Shown here piece after piece: positions 44,266 through 54,648 of a stretch of 64,000 bases of DNA. Source of the stretch: Marinicella litoralis (GTDB lineage: Bacteria; Pseudomonadota; Gammaproteobacteria; Xanthomonadales; Marinicellaceae); NCBI RefSeq assembly GCF_002591915.1, contig NZ_NIHB01000002.1, positions 1 to 64,000 on the forward strand, given 5' to 3'. The notes beneath the pieces are model-generated. The model was not told the origin of the DNA. It made no database searches and saw only the letters and a list, made by a program, of their open reading frames with translations. Every line of letters starts with the position of its first letter. Position 1 is the first letter of the stretch. Made by a program: the position numbers and the translations under genes.

Positions 44266-47115
44266 TTATAAATTTTCCAATAGTTGCTTGAATTTTGGAT
44301 CACTTCTGCTGTTTTTCAATAAGGGTGTGTTTTCAATTTCTTCCACCGAATACTTTTTCGCTATGGCCCATTTCAAATGTTTGATAGATTCCTCAATCAT
44401 TCCAAGCTGATCAAATGAAGTGGCTGTAATGAAGTGTTCAATGCCTGAATGAGTATCATTGACTTGATTGGCATAATACAAAGACTCTTCGACTTTACCC
44501 AGGTTAGCCAAATAATAGGATAAATGGACCTTAGCTGATGTGTCATTGGAGTCTATACGCAACATGTTCTGGGCTCTTATAACCGCCTGTTCATAAGCTT
44601 CTAAGTGGTTATTATTGTTAGATAATTTATATGCATCTGCCAAGTTACCCCAATAAATAAAATACTGTTCATTCAATTCAATCGCTTGCTTGTAATAAGT
44701 GATGGCTTCATTATATTTTTCAACCGAAAACAGCATGGTTCCTAAATTTGAATACGCCCGGTCTGATGGTTTGATGGCTATGGCTTGTTTGCTGAATGCA
44801 ATGGCCTTATCAATGTCACCCATGATAAAAAAGACGCCTGCAGTGTTTCGATACCCAATGTGATTATTTGGACTGATTTCAATCAGTTTTTGGAAGTTTT
44901 TCAGCGCTTTGGGATAGTCTCCATTTTGTGCATAGAAAACACCCAAATTAACGATAACATTCCAGTTGTTTGGTGCCGCTTTACTGGCATCAAGGTATAC
45001 CAGTTCAGCATTTTTGATATCGCCTAATTTATGGTAAGCAGAAGCCAATCCAATTTGAGCATCCATCAACCAAGGGTTTTGACTGATACTCGCTAAGTAC
45101 AATTTAACCGCTTTTTCATAATCGCCTTTTTTTAGCGCTGCTTCAGCAGACAAGTAATCAATAAAGGTGTTTTTAGGGTTAACCACTTTAAGTAGGTCAA
45201 TACTTTCAACCATGGCGTCCAACCATTGACTGTCTTTGGTCTTGGTGAATAAATTAAAATGGGTTTCAGCCAAACCCACATAAGCACTCTCATATTGAGC
45301 GTCCATTGTAATGGCTGTTTGAAATGAATTCATGGCATTATTGAGGTTTCCTGCCTGGTCATATCGATATAAATACCCCCTGCCCTGAACATATTCTTTG
45401 TAAGCGCCATCCAATTGAGGTCGTTCGGCCTGAAACTTCTGAGTTAATTCCAGAGGCACAGACCATCCCAGTAAATTAAGTGCTTCGGCCCTTATTTGAT
45501 TATGACCATCAAACAGCTCATCGGCTTTGATGATTAATTCAGTGGTCTTGAGTTGCTGGCCGGTTTCTCCATCCAATAAATTCAGCACCACCAGACGCGT
45601 GGAACCCATGTGTTGCATGCTGCCGCTTAAAATCAATTCCACACCGTATTTATCAGCCACTGTTTTCGGACTGACCTCTTTCATGCGGCTGATTTCGGTT
45701 GAAGGGACAATCCATGTATTACCTTGCTGGCGAGCGATGGCTGCCAAATCACTGCCCAGGTTGACTGCCAATCCGTTACCAAATATTTGGATCAACGGGT
45801 CACCACTGATGTTTTCAAACGGTAAGATGGCAATTTTGGTGGCCTCAGCCAATTGTCGTTCAATCAACTGATGGGTTGATGCAGGAAACATGATTTCCTT
45901 GGCACTCCAACCCAAGGCCAACACAAAAGGCAATAAAACTGCGATTTTACTGAGCCAATGTCGTCGTTGCCACCAGTTTTTGCTGTGAGTTAATTCAGCA
46001 TGAATGGCATGTAATTCTGCGGCCAAATCAGCCGAATTCTGCCAACGGTCATCCCGTTGAACTGTCAACATTTTTTCAAGTAAATGAATCACATTGTCGG
46101 GCAGTTCAGGTACATGTTTTTGAATCGGAACGTAGTTTCCTGCGCAAATGGATTGTTTAACCGCCTCCAAATTTTCAGCCACAAAAGGTTTTTTTCCACT
46201 GAGCATTTGATACAACACAATACCGAAAGAAAAAATATCTGAGCGCTGATCCAAGTTCAATCCTTGGACTTGTTCGGGTGACATGTAACTGGGTGTTCCA
46301 ATGCCAGGGGTGGTCATGGGTGTTGCTGCGCTATCGGCGGTTTCTTCAGTTTGCTGATGAATCAAACCCGCAATGCCAAAATCCAGTATTTTAATTATAC
46401 CTTCTGAACTGAGCATGATGTTTTGCGGTTTGATGTCTCGATGAATCATGTACTTTTGGTGCGCAGAAGTCAGTCCGTCGGCAATTTGACAGGCATACTC
46501 CATTGTTTTGTCAAGCGCCAACCCAGTTTCGGGGATGAGCTCATTCAGCGCTTGACCGTCAACCCACTCCATCACGATATAATTGCTGTTCTCAGCTCGA
46601 GCCACATCATAAATGGTCACCACATTGGGGTGGTTCAGTTTGCTGGCCATGCGTGCTTCATCCAGCAAGGTCTCGGTGTTCATGCGTGATGCCGCTGCCA
46701 AAGGTCGCAGCATTTTGATCGCCACATCTCTATGTAAAGTGCGGTCTATGGCATGGTAAACGGCCCCCATACCTCCCTGCCCCAGTATTTCTTTGATTTC
46801 AAAGTGGGCCAAATCACCTGCCAGGTTAAAAGTATGTGTTTCTAAAACAGACTGCTTTTGTTCAGCCAGTCTGGCGGGAGCAATGGTTAAATCCAAATCA
46901 TGTTCAGTGGTGACGTCAAAACCTGGGGCCATGGTTTGATTCAAATCATGACCAGTCTTGTTTGGCATGTCTTTGGCAGCATCAGTCTTTTCTGGTAACA
47001 CAGTTTCATCGCCTGTTTGCTGCTTAAGTGGCCATTCGCAAAGTTCACAATGCGCTGTATCTGGCTCATTCAGATGAAAACATTGAGGACAGGTCAATTT
47101 ATTTGGATTACCCAT
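44266..47115 (-). CDS. Ser/Thr protein kinase with zinc ribbon, membrane anchor and TPR domain
   Basis: A 949-residue Hanks-type kinase. A zinc ribbon (C9, C12, C23, C26) opens the protein. The glycine loop GQGGMG is at 112-117, catalytic K134, HRDIKPQN from 225, DFG from 245, and MSPEQ near 278. A TM helix lies at about 389-409. A TolB/FlgO-like segment follows (IAILPFENISGDPLIQIFGNGLAVNL, LILSGSMQHMGSTRLVVLNLLDGETG), then about eight TPRs from residue 560 on (SFQTAITMDAQYESAYVGLAE, ALKNFQKLIEISPNNHIGYRN). This architecture fits bacterial adenylate cyclase-/CadC-like sensor kinases. It lies next to two FHA-domain proteins, likely readers of its phosphorylation. Confidence 0.92.
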   Translation of the reverse strand: MGNPNKLTCPQCFHLNEPDTAHCELCEWPLKQQTGDETVLPEKTDAAKDMPNKTGHDLNQTMAPGFDVTTEHDLDLTIAPARLAEQKQSVLETHTFNLAGDLAHFEIKEILGQGGMGAVYHAIDRTLHRDVAIKMLRPLAAASRMNTETLLDEARMASKLNHPNVVTIYDVARAENSNYIVMEWVDGQALNELIPETGLALDKTMEYACQIADGLTSAHQKYMIHRDIKPQNIMLSSEGIIKILDFGIAGLIHQQTEETADSAATPMTTPGIGTPSYMSPEQVQGLNLDQRSDIFSFGIVLYQMLSGKKPFVAENLEAVKQSICAGNYVPIQKHVPELPDNVIHLLEKMLTVQRDDRWQNSADLAAELHAIHAELTHSKNWWQRRHWLSKIAVLLPFVLALGWSAKEIMFPASTHQLIERQLAEATKIAILPFENISGDPLIQIFGNGLAVNLGSDLAAIARQQGNTWIVPSTEISRMKEVSPKTVADKYGVELILSGSMQHMGSTRLVVLNLLDGETGQQLKTTELIIKADELFDGHNQIRAEALNLLGWSVPLELTQKFQAERPQLDGAYKEYVQGRGYLYRYDQAGNLNNAMNSFQTAITMDAQYESAYVGLAETHFNLFTKTKDSQWLDAMVESIDLLKVVNPKNTFIDYLSAEAALKKGDYEKAVKLYLASISQNPWLMDAQIGLASAYHKLGDIKNAELVYLDASKAAPNNWNVIVNLGVFYAQNGDYPKALKNFQKLIEISPNNHIGYRNTAGVFFIMGDIDKAIAFSKQAIAIKPSDRAYSNLGTMLFSVEKYNEAITYYKQAIELNEQYFIYWGNLADAYKLSNNNNHLEAYEQAVIRAQNMLRIDSNDTSAKVHLSYYLANLGKVEESLYYANQVNDTHSGIEHFITATSFDQLGMIEESIKHLKWAIAKKYSVEEIENTPLLKNSRSDPKFKQLLENL

Positions 47116-47213
47116 TTAGCTTGTTTGGAAGTCTCATAGCAATTGAAGGAAATGATTATATGAATACCCTATCACACACGTCAAATCAGCACCTCAGTAT
47201 ATTGGCTTGGACA

Positions 47214-48752
47214 TCAATTTAAATGCTGCCCTGAATAACTTACCGTTCTGTTTCTGCCTTGTTCTTTGGCTTGATACAGTGCTTTATCAGCATCCTCTAA
47301 CAACAGCAATGCGTTCTCTTCATGTTGTGCTTGGTAACTAGCGGCACCTATACTGACAGTCACTTTGATGTTCTGATTTCCCTTCACAATCACCATTTTT
47401 GCTGTCGCCTTTCTTATGCGTTCAGCAAATGCATGGGCGCCAACTAAATCGGTATCAGGTAAAATCACGATAAACTCTTCACCACCAAAACGACCTGCCA
47501 AATCACATTCCCGAACATGTTGTTTAATGACGGCTGAAAACTTTTGCAACACTTGGTCTCCAGTGGTATGGCCATAACTGTCATTAATTCGCTTGAAATG
47601 ATCAAGGTCAAGAATCAACAAAGACAACGGTTGTTGATATCGTTGGGCCCTGATTATTTCTTGTGCCAAAACCTCGTCTACGTGTTGCCTGGTAAATAAT
47701 TGAGTCAAATCATCAGTAATGGCACGTTTGTAAAGCAAAGTATTGTGCAAGGCAATACTGGTATGAGCGGCAAAAGTGGTTAAAAAAGGAATTTGTTGTT
47801 GATTAAAATTATGAGACTTTTGTTGGTTATCTAAATAAATAACGCCTATCACAAGGTTTTCCTGAACCAACGGGATAACAACCACACTGCGGCCACCTCC
47901 TTGTTTGACTGGGTTGATGTCATCCAATGCCTCATTCAGTTCGGTATCACCAATGATTAAAATTTTATTTTGATCAAAGCACTTTTCAACCAAAGCATGG
48001 CTGAAATCATGAGTGGTTTTATTGTTACAATTCCAATTCAATTGATCAAAGTGCCGCAAAGCCAATATTCGATGTTGATCTACATTGGTGTCTTTTATTA
48101 CCACAAATCCCCGCTCAGCATTTAACACCTTACTGACCAGATTCAGGGCTGTTTTGAGCAATTCTGACAGGGTTAAACTGCGATTCAGTATGTGGCTGAT
48201 CGAATTCAGGATGCGTTGTTCTTTTAACCGCAGTTCTTGGCTGTTAATTAACTGATACAGTTCATCATCAATACTTCGTATCAATTGTACATTCAGCGTA
48301 TTGTCACCAAAATTTTCTTGCAACAAAAACAATAACTTGACCCTGAAATCATTGAATTCACTGGATAATTCAATTTCATCATTAACAGTGGGGGGATGAA
48401 AGCACGTTTGAAACATTTCTTGTGATTCATTGTCACGCCGCAGTTCATACCACATGCTTAAATTGCCCAGTTTCATTTCTGAATCTGCCACCAAGGTCTT
48501 GTATTCATTGGCAGGTAATTTGACGCTGTCAATCCAAGTGCCATAACTTGAGTTAAGGTCTTTGACCTGTAAACCCTCATCATGCCATGAAAGCTCTAAA
48601 TGCTGTCGGGAAACACTGGTGTTCAGAACTTCAACATCTGCCTGTTCAGAACGACCAATGGTGATTTTCTTTTTGGAAGGTAACAACACTTCACAATGCA
48701 GTTCATTGTCAACATCTATCCAAGACAGATAATGATTGGTATTTGGTGTCAT
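47214..48752 (-). CDS. Diguanylate cyclase with FHA and GAF domains
   Basis: A 512-residue cytoplasmic protein. An FHA domain covers about 25-105 (ITIGRSEQADVEVLNTSVSRQHLELSW, DLNSSYGTWID). A helical linker and a GAF domain follow at about 185-330 (LNAERGFVVIKD, FAAHTSIALHN). A GGDEF domain has DDLTQLFTRQHVDEVL and the active GGEEF at 423-427. RECD at 414-417 lies exactly five residues before the signature and is a canonical c-di-GMP inhibitory I-site. It makes c-di-GMP and is probably gated by phosphothreonine binding at the FHA and a small ligand at GAF. The neighbouring kinase gene is 98 bp downstream in the same orientation, so the two may be co-transcribed. Confidence 0.93.
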   Translation of the reverse strand: MTPNTNHYLSWIDVDNELHCEVLLPSKKKITIGRSEQADVEVLNTSVSRQHLELSWHDEGLQVKDLNSSYGTWIDSVKLPANEYKTLVADSEMKLGNLSMWYELRRDNESQEMFQTCFHPPTVNDEIELSSEFNDFRVKLLFLLQENFGDNTLNVQLIRSIDDELYQLINSQELRLKEQRILNSISHILNRSLTLSELLKTALNLVSKVLNAERGFVVIKDTNVDQHRILALRHFDQLNWNCNNKTTHDFSHALVEKCFDQNKILIIGDTELNEALDDINPVKQGGGRSVVVIPLVQENLVIGVIYLDNQQKSHNFNQQQIPFLTTFAAHTSIALHNTLLYKRAITDDLTQLFTRQHVDEVLAQEIIRAQRYQQPLSLLILDLDHFKRINDSYGHTTGDQVLQKFSAVIKQHVRECDLAGRFGGEEFIVILPDTDLVGAHAFAERIRKATAKMVIVKGNQNIKVTVSIGAASYQAQHEENALLLLEDADKALYQAKEQGRNRTVSYSGQHLN

Positions 48753-48960
48753 GCAGGTTATGGCTGGAAGATTATTAACATTATGAAGGCCTGAAAGTTA
48801 TTTTTCAACTGACTTCATGTCAAGCCAGCCACATCGTTAATAAAGTATTTAAATGCATAATATTATGCGGAATTAAAGTAGATTTTTATATGTTCAGTAC
48901 TTACCGATAACATCGATTGATTTTCGAACAGTTCAGAACGACGAATTCAATATTTGATAA

Positions 48961-50862
48961 TCACTCACCCACATGAATTCTTTTTTCGATTGATGCCGCT
49001 TCTTGCCTTAGGGTATCAATGACATCCATCTGTAGACTGTAATTGGCATAAAGTAAAGATCCAACCGGCGGCTCCGGCCATTTTGTAAAGTCCACTTGCT
49101 TATACCAAGCCTTGGTGTTCAGTATCACCTTGGCTCTTATGTTTTGATCAGCTATGAAATCAAAACCCATTAAACTTTCTTTCAATTGCGACAATTCATC
49201 CAACTCAAAATTTTCTGCTGCTGATTCATTGATGATGGCGACAAGTGATTTATGCGCGAACCGGCGAATCGCTGGGTAACTGTCTTCCAATGCCAATAAT
49301 AAATGTGGTATCAGAAATAAACGACTCTTTGCTGGCAATGATTCAAAATGCTGTCCCATTTGATAAGCCGACAGGGCGCGTTGAACGGGATCTCCAGAAT
49401 GTAACTCCACCAAGCTTTGAATCATGCCATGACTGTCGCTGGGCAGCGGTTGTTGCCACAAATTTGCGCTTTGTTGATACAACCATTCATCGGTCTCATT
49501 CAAGTGACAAGCCACGCAAGCATTGGGTTTTTCGATCGACAGTTCTTGATGACTCACGGGTGACTCAATGCGATGATTTCGATGGAAGGTCATGATGCCA
49601 TAGGTCATTTTGGGCATGTGGCAGTCATAACACAAAGAACCGGCACCATCGACATCGTGGCCGGTGTGTGCTTCAGGTGATTCCACCATGTCCTGGTGAC
49701 AAGTGAGGCAAGCTTGATTGGTGCGATTCTCTGGCTCAATCATTCCTTTCGGGTCACCTCCATGCATATTGTGACAGCTGTTACAGGTAAAACTGTTGTC
49801 TTGTAGACAAGCTGACTGCACAATACCTTGGTATTCATAGGCGGTTAAGCGTGGTGTACCATCGGCCCAAAATCGAGTGGCAAAAATGTCTGGCTGTTGT
49901 GATTGAATCTGGGTATCTTGCCAAACTGGATTGACATGTTTTTCAAGATCCTGGCCGGGGCGGAATGTGGGACCTGATTCCATCCAAATTTTCGCCATAT
50001 CAAGGTTTTCAGGAACGCGTTGTCCATGGCATTGACCACAAACACTCAATGCGGCTTGTTGATCCAATTCATTGGGATGAACGATACTTGGGTCTTGTTT
50101 TTCGGTGAAATGAAAGTAGTATTTTCGAAATGGGTTCTGGCTCAATTGGCTGTGAATTTTGGCTGGTGCATGACACGATTCACAGCTTATTCCAAGTTCT
50201 GTTACGGCTGAATCAAATCTGGCATCGGTAAATACATTGACTGGCTCCCCTGCTCTGCTGCGTTCGACCAATTCATTGTAATTGTTCATACCTGGTTTGA
50301 TTCCGGTGTTGTGACAAAAAATACAATTTTGATTCCAAATCCCAGTGTGCTGTGAAAAGGATTGATCATCCGAATCCAGAAAAGCACCATTGAGGTGGAT
50401 CCATCGTTGATCTTCTATGTGCCAAAGTAATTCCAGACGATAATAATTACCATCGGTGTTTTCAGTCTGTGCCAAGTATTGTTGATACCTTCTGGAACCG
50501 ACAGTGCGCTTAATTTCTATCTCATTGAGGAATTCTTGATTATTGGCATCGTAATATGAAAAATAATACCTTCCATCTTTGTTGATGGGCCTGATGGTAT
50601 AACCCCAATAGGTTTGCGGTTGGCCATTGAAATCACCCAGCACCGAAAGATCGCTGGCTTCTTGAGTCATGGTTCTGTGATAGGTGTCATACCAACTGCG
50701 GTGACGATTTTTATGACAATCTTTGCATTCTGCTGAACCCACATAATCAGCCTCAGCAAAATCGACCGTCTGCTGGGCAGATTCAATTTGTTTTTGCCAA
50801 AACCAAATAAGAACCAAAGCGAACAATATCAACATCATCCAAGGGAACAGTTTTTTAATCAT
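48961..50862 (-). CDS. Membrane-anchored octahaem c-type cytochrome
   Basis: A 633-residue protein. An N-terminal TM anchor (LFPWMMLILFALVLIWFW) precedes a periplasmic domain with eight CxxCH haem sites: CKDCH, CIFCH, CESCH, CGQCH, CNSCH, CLTCH, CYDCH and CVACH. Several are followed by extra His-rich segments that can give distal ligands. The arrangement recalls the cytochrome c554/multihaem cytochrome superfamily and TPR/HEAT-fused multihaem proteins. After the last haem the C-terminal ~170 residues are helical HEAT-like repeats (LIPHLLLALEDSYPAIRRFAHKSLVAI). It probably transfers electrons at the periplasmic face; the catalytic or terminal acceptor role is open. It is divergent from the DNA-repair operon. 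Confidence 0.9.
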   Translation of the reverse strand: MIKKLFPWMMLILFALVLIWFWQKQIESAQQTVDFAEADYVGSAECKDCHKNRHRSWYDTYHRTMTQEASDLSVLGDFNGQPQTYWGYTIRPINKDGRYYFSYYDANNQEFLNEIEIKRTVGSRRYQQYLAQTENTDGNYYRLELLWHIEDQRWIHLNGAFLDSDDQSFSQHTGIWNQNCIFCHNTGIKPGMNNYNELVERSRAGEPVNVFTDARFDSAVTELGISCESCHAPAKIHSQLSQNPFRKYYFHFTEKQDPSIVHPNELDQQAALSVCGQCHGQRVPENLDMAKIWMESGPTFRPGQDLEKHVNPVWQDTQIQSQQPDIFATRFWADGTPRLTAYEYQGIVQSACLQDNSFTCNSCHNMHGGDPKGMIEPENRTNQACLTCHQDMVESPEAHTGHDVDGAGSLCYDCHMPKMTYGIMTFHRNHRIESPVSHQELSIEKPNACVACHLNETDEWLYQQSANLWQQPLPSDSHGMIQSLVELHSGDPVQRALSAYQMGQHFESLPAKSRLFLIPHLLLALEDSYPAIRRFAHKSLVAIINESAAENFELDELSQLKESLMGFDFIADQNIRAKVILNTKAWYKQVDFTKWPEPPVGSLLYANYSLQMDVIDTLRQEAASIEKRIHVGE

Positions 50863-50996
50863 GGTTTAGGTCTAATGTCGAAGATTGTGTGGCTACATCA
50901 TAGCAAAAAAAGGCATTGAATTGAACTGGGTCTGTGACAGAAGCTTTAATTCCGATTATGGCTATATAAACTTTAAAAACCAGATAAAATGGTCTG

Positions 50997-52439
50997 ATGA
51001 ATTTATCCGAACAAAATTTAAGCCATCCCAATAAATCAACAGTTTTAGACCGCCAGGTTTGTCAAAATGCTCGACTTTCACGTGATGCCAGGTTTGATGG
51101 CTTGTTTTTCACCGCCGTCAAAACCACAGGGATATATTGCCGCAGTGTCTGCCCAGCCACACCACCCAAAGAAAGCAATGTCGATTACTTTGCTACAGCC
51201 GTGCTTGCCGCCAATGCAGGGTTCAGACCCTGTTTGCGTTGTCGACCAGACAGCGCCCCTTATTCGGCAGCTTGGTTAGGTAGTCAGGCTTTGTTAAAAC
51301 GTGCAGTTAGACTGATCGACGACGGTACTTTAGAGCGACAATCAATCAAAGAACTGGCCACTTATTTAGGTGTCAGCGATCGTTACCTGCGACAATTATT
51401 TGTTAAACATTTTGGTACAGCCCCAAAAGCTTATGCCTTGTACCAACAATGTTTGTTTGCAAAACAATTGATTCATCAAACCAGATTGCCCATCAATCAA
51501 ATAGCCTATGCCAGTGGTTTTAATAGCATTAGACGGTTTAATGATTGTTTTATAAAGATGATACAAATAACCCCCAGTGACATCCGACGTAAATCGGTGA
51601 CAACTGACCATCAACACTTAAAACTAAAACTGTCCTATCGACCACCCTTTGATTGGAAAAGCATGCAAACGTTTTTGGCTGCCAGATTCATCCCGGGCAT
51701 CGAAACTGTAACAGACTCCACTTATGGCAGAACCTTTGAAACTGAATGGGCTGGCGCTGTGTACAGTGGTTACTTTGAAGTCGAACATTTATGTGGTCAA
51801 AATGCATTCAATGTATCAATCAAGTTCAATGAACTTAATCACTTGGCCTGTTTAAGGACGGTAACCAACAACATTCGCAGGCTGTTTGATTTAGCTGCCA
51901 ATACCGACATGATTGAAAATCACCTGTTAAAAATGATGCCACCAGATTTCAAAGTCAAACAAGGCTTGAGAATTCCTGGTATCTGGAGTCCGTTCGAAGC
52001 TGGCGTTCGTGCCATTTTAGGCCAACAAATATCGGTCAAAGCTGCAAGAAATTTAGTGATTGAAACAGTCAATCAATTGGGTGTATTGAAAAACAATCAA
52101 CGGTATTTCCCTACACCTGAAGCTGTTATAAACAGTGATTTGGCTTTTTTAAAAATGCCTGGATCCAGAAAAAACAGTCTGAAAAATTTGGCCCATCACT
52201 GCCTTTCTGACAATGACCAAACAGACCTTGACTCATGGTTAGCTCTGAAAGGCATTGGCCCATGGACCGTTAATTACAGCAAACTCAGGGGCATAAGCGA
52301 TCCAGATGTGTTTTTGGCTGGCGACTCAGGAATCAACAATGCTTTAAAAGCCTTGAGCATCAACCCATCAACATTCAATCCTGATGCAGCTGCTCCTTGG
52401 CGCAGTTACCTCACTTTTCAACTATGGAGTCATTTGTAA
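50997..52439 (+). CDS. alkA: Ada-like metal-binding / AraC / AlkA fusion DNA-3-methyladenine glycosylase
   Basis: A 480-residue protein. An Ada-type zinc/methyl-phosphotriester domain has C48, C52, C79 and C82 (YCRSVC, PCLRC), followed by an AraC HTH pair at about 95-195 ([24 protein letters not shown]). The AlkA_N sheet follows, then an HhH-GPD glycosylase core with [13 protein letters not shown], the hairpin [11 protein letters not shown] and the catalytic Asp in [10 protein letters not shown]. It excises 3-methyladenine and related alkylated bases and can sense damage through the Ada domain, so it probably controls its own operon. It shares one nucleotide with the downstream ogt gene (TAATG). 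Confidence 0.94.
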   Translation: MNLSEQNLSHPNKSTVLDRQVCQNARLSRDARFDGLFFTAVKTTGIYCRSVCPATPPKESNVDYFATAVLAANAGFRPCLRCRPDSAPYSAAWLGSQALLKRAVRLIDDGTLERQSIKELATYLGVSDRYLRQLFVKHFGTAPKAYALYQQCLFAKQLIHQTRLPINQIAYASGFNSIRRFNDCFIKMIQITPSDIRRKSVTTDHQHLKLKLSYRPPFDWKSMQTFLAARFIPGIETVTDSTYGRTFETEWAGAVYSGYFEVEHLCGQNAFNVSIKFNELNHLACLRTVTNNIRRLFDLAANTDMIENHLLKMMPPDFKVKQGLRIPGIWSPFEAGVRAILGQQISVKAARNLVIETVNQLGVLKNNQRYFPTPEAVINSDLAFLKMPGSRKNSLKNLAHHCLSDNDQTDLDSWLALKGIGPWTVNYSKLRGISDPDVFLAGDSGINNALKALSINPSTFNPDAAAPWRSYLTFQLWSHL

Positions 52440-52915
52440 TGTACATCGAATATATGGATACACCCATTGGTCAAATTGAAATCACTGCTTCAGATGTGGG
52501 TGTTTGTAGTGTTCACTTTATGCGAGAGAACAAAGTTAAAACTGAGCCCAATCTGCAAACCAACCAATGGACTCGAGATTGTAAAAATCAATTGAATGAA
52601 TATTTCACTGGTGACAGAAAAGAATTTGATTTGATGTTTGATCAACAAGGCACGGAGTTCCAAAAGCAAGTTTGGCAAGCTTTGTTAACCATTCCATTTG
52701 GTCAATTGGCTTCATACCGAGATATGGCCGAGCAGATTGATAATCCCAAAGCAGTCAGGGCTGTAGGTGCAGCCAATGGGAGAAACCCCATATCAATCAT
52801 CATTCCTTGTCACCGGGTTATTGGCAGTAATGGCACGTTAACTGGCTATGCTGGTGGTTTAGCAAGAAAACAATGGTTGCTACAACATGAAGGCAAGCGG
52901 TTGTTTGATGTTTAA
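52439..52915 (+). CDS. ogt: Methylated-DNA-protein-cysteine methyltransferase
   Basis: A 158-residue O6-alkylguanine-DNA alkyltransferase that takes the alkyl group onto its own cysteine. The active-site motif IIPCHRVIG places the acceptor at C124. [23 protein letters not shown] and [13 protein letters not shown] are typical. The ATG overlaps the alkA stop (TAATG) and has GGAG nine bases upstream; a start 14 codons earlier lies inside alkA and is not needed. Together with the Ada-AlkA fusion it forms a compact alkylation-damage operon. Confidence 0.94.
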   Translation: MYIEYMDTPIGQIEITASDVGVCSVHFMRENKVKTEPNLQTNQWTRDCKNQLNEYFTGDRKEFDLMFDQQGTEFQKQVWQALLTIPFGQLASYRDMAEQIDNPKAVRAVGAANGRNPISIIIPCHRVIGSNGTLTGYAGGLARKQWLLQHEGKRLFDV

Positions 52916-53024
52916 TGATGCTGGGAATAAAACAATGATTGTCTCTGGTGTAAGTAAATTCCTTATATCACTTAATTTGACGGCACAATACCTGAATGGA
53001 CTCCATTGATTAACTGCAGACAAC

Positions 53025-54047
53025 TCATTCGAAGTTGTCTTGCATATTTTCGATACTGGCTTCTACGTTTTTGGGCTTATTAAAATAAGCGATGTGATAA
53101 ACCGCCTCACCTTCCTGGACCAAAGGAATGTTTTGTTTACCAATGATAATGCCATCAGACGGACTTAACATCTGTGATGAAACATCACCCAAAGGTTTTT
53201 TGATTTCTGCCAGCACTTCATTTTCTGCCACACGATCACCCAATTCTTTTTTGTGAATCACAAATCCACTGTCCGATGCCCGCACCCAACCACTGTTGCG
53301 AGCAACAAAAGGCTCGATGACAAATTTTTTGGCTTTGACTTTTGGCAACATGCCTAAATGCCTCAAAACATTGGTGATCCCTTTGACGCCAACTTTGATT
53401 GACAACTCATCAAAACGCAGGGCTTGCCCTGCTTCATACAACAACATCGGGATACCATGACCATCTGCGCATTCTCGCAATGAACCGTCTCTGAGGTTTG
53501 AGTTAACCATAACCGGAACACCAAAGGCTTTGGCCATTTCATAGGTGACTTCATCGTCCATATTGGCTCTGATTTGCGGTAAATTACTGCGGTGAATGGC
53601 GCCTGTGTGTAGATCAATACCGTAATTACATTTACTCACCACTTCTTTCATGAATAAATGGGCGATTCTTCCTGCCAAGGAACCTTTGGCTGAGCCAGGG
53701 AAACATCGGTTCAAATCCCTGCGGTCAGGTAAGTAACGACTTTGATTCAACACACCATAACCATTCACAATGGGTACAGCAATCAGAGTTCCTCTCAAAG
53801 AATTGATCGACTTGCTTTTAATCAGGCGGCTGATGATTTCAATGCCATTCAACTCATCACCATGAATCGCACCACTGACAAACATCGTAGGGCCAGGTTT
53901 TTTGCCTCTTTTGACATAAATGGGTATGTTCATGTCGGTGTCGGTGTAAAGGCGCACTGTGGGCAGTTCAATTTTTTTTGTTTCACCCCTGGCTATGGTG
54001 TGCCCACCAATAACTAAATCGTCAGTTGGATTGCTTTTTTTGACCAT
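53025..54047 (-). CDS. Succinylglutamate desuccinylase/aspartoacylase family zinc enzyme
   Basis: A 340-residue protein of the AstE/AspA metallocarboxypeptidase-like clan. The zinc site is H-G-D-E in SGAIHGDELNG with the third ligand in IDLHTG. RYLPDRRDLNRCFPG gives substrate-binding arginines. After about residue 235 a beta-sandwich C-terminal domain (VIEPFVARNSGWVRASDSG, GDRVAENEVLAEI) is typical of the cytoplasmic succinylglutamate desuccinylase-like group often encoded beside rimK. No rimK is visible here. It may deacylate or cleave glutamyl/aspartyl conjugates. Confidence 0.85.
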   Translation of the reverse strand: MVKKSNPTDDLVIGGHTIARGETKKIELPTVRLYTDTDMNIPIYVKRGKKPGPTMFVSGAIHGDELNGIEIISRLIKSKSINSLRGTLIAVPIVNGYGVLNQSRYLPDRRDLNRCFPGSAKGSLAGRIAHLFMKEVVSKCNYGIDLHTGAIHRSNLPQIRANMDDEVTYEMAKAFGVPVMVNSNLRDGSLRECADGHGIPMLLYEAGQALRFDELSIKVGVKGITNVLRHLGMLPKVKAKKFVIEPFVARNSGWVRASDSGFVIHKKELGDRVAENEVLAEIKKPLGDVSSQMLSPSDGIIIGKQNIPLVQEGEAVYHIAYFNKPKNVEASIENMQDNFE

Positions 54048-54195
54048 GTTTAATCTAAATTATCCTTAATGGAAATTGGTTCACCAATTCATTTTATGGT
54101 AATGATTATAACGGATAATTTCACAAATACCACGTATTGCTTTCAATGCAGAAAACATTTGGTACTCGGCTTCAAAACCACCTTCCGGTCTAAGA

Positions 54196-54642
54196 TTAAT
54201 TCTCCAAATCTTCAATCAAAGCTTTCATTTCTTTGATTTCCTTGTTCTGTGCTGCAATGATCTCATTGGCTAATTTTTGTACCCTAGGATCTGAAAAACT
54301 CGCCCTAGAACTGGTCAAAATTGCAATTGAATGATGTGGAATCATGGCTTTCATCCAAGCAACATCTTCAATCGTGGCTTGTGATCTGACTAAGTACAAG
54401 GCGCCAGAAAAAAAACCAACGCTGAGCAAAATAATGATCGAGTTGATTTTTTTATTGGGGTATTTGTTCAACATAAACAAGAGCATAACCACAGCCATGA
54501 TTGACCCCATAAGAATCGACATGTAAAACCTGGTTTCACTCCAATAGACATGACCAAACTCATAGTTATTTAAATACATAGCAAGGTACATAATGAAAGT
54601 TGATGTAAGTATCATCAACCCAAATTTTTTATAACTCATCAT
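54196..54642 (-). CDS. DUF305-type membrane protein, copper cluster
   Basis: A 148-residue protein with three TM helices at about 8-25, 42-58 and 66-84. The C-terminal part has the DUF305 motif WMKAMIPHHSIAILTSSRASFSDPRVQKLANEIIAAQ, where HH and nearby Met residues are expected metal contacts. It ends with a helical charged tail (KEIKEMKALIEDLE). Its start lies 6 bp after the stop of the glutaredoxin-MauE gene, so it is the last gene of the Cus operon. Probable role: periplasmic copper handling. Confidence 0.85.
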   Translation of the reverse strand: MMSYKKFGLMILTSTFIMYLAMYLNNYEFGHVYWSETRFYMSILMGSIMAVVMLLFMLNKYPNKKINSIIILLSVGFFSGALYLVRSQATIEDVAWMKAMIPHHSIAILTSSRASFSDPRVQKLANEIIAAQNKEIKEMKALIEDLEN

Positions 54643-54648
54643 TCCTCC

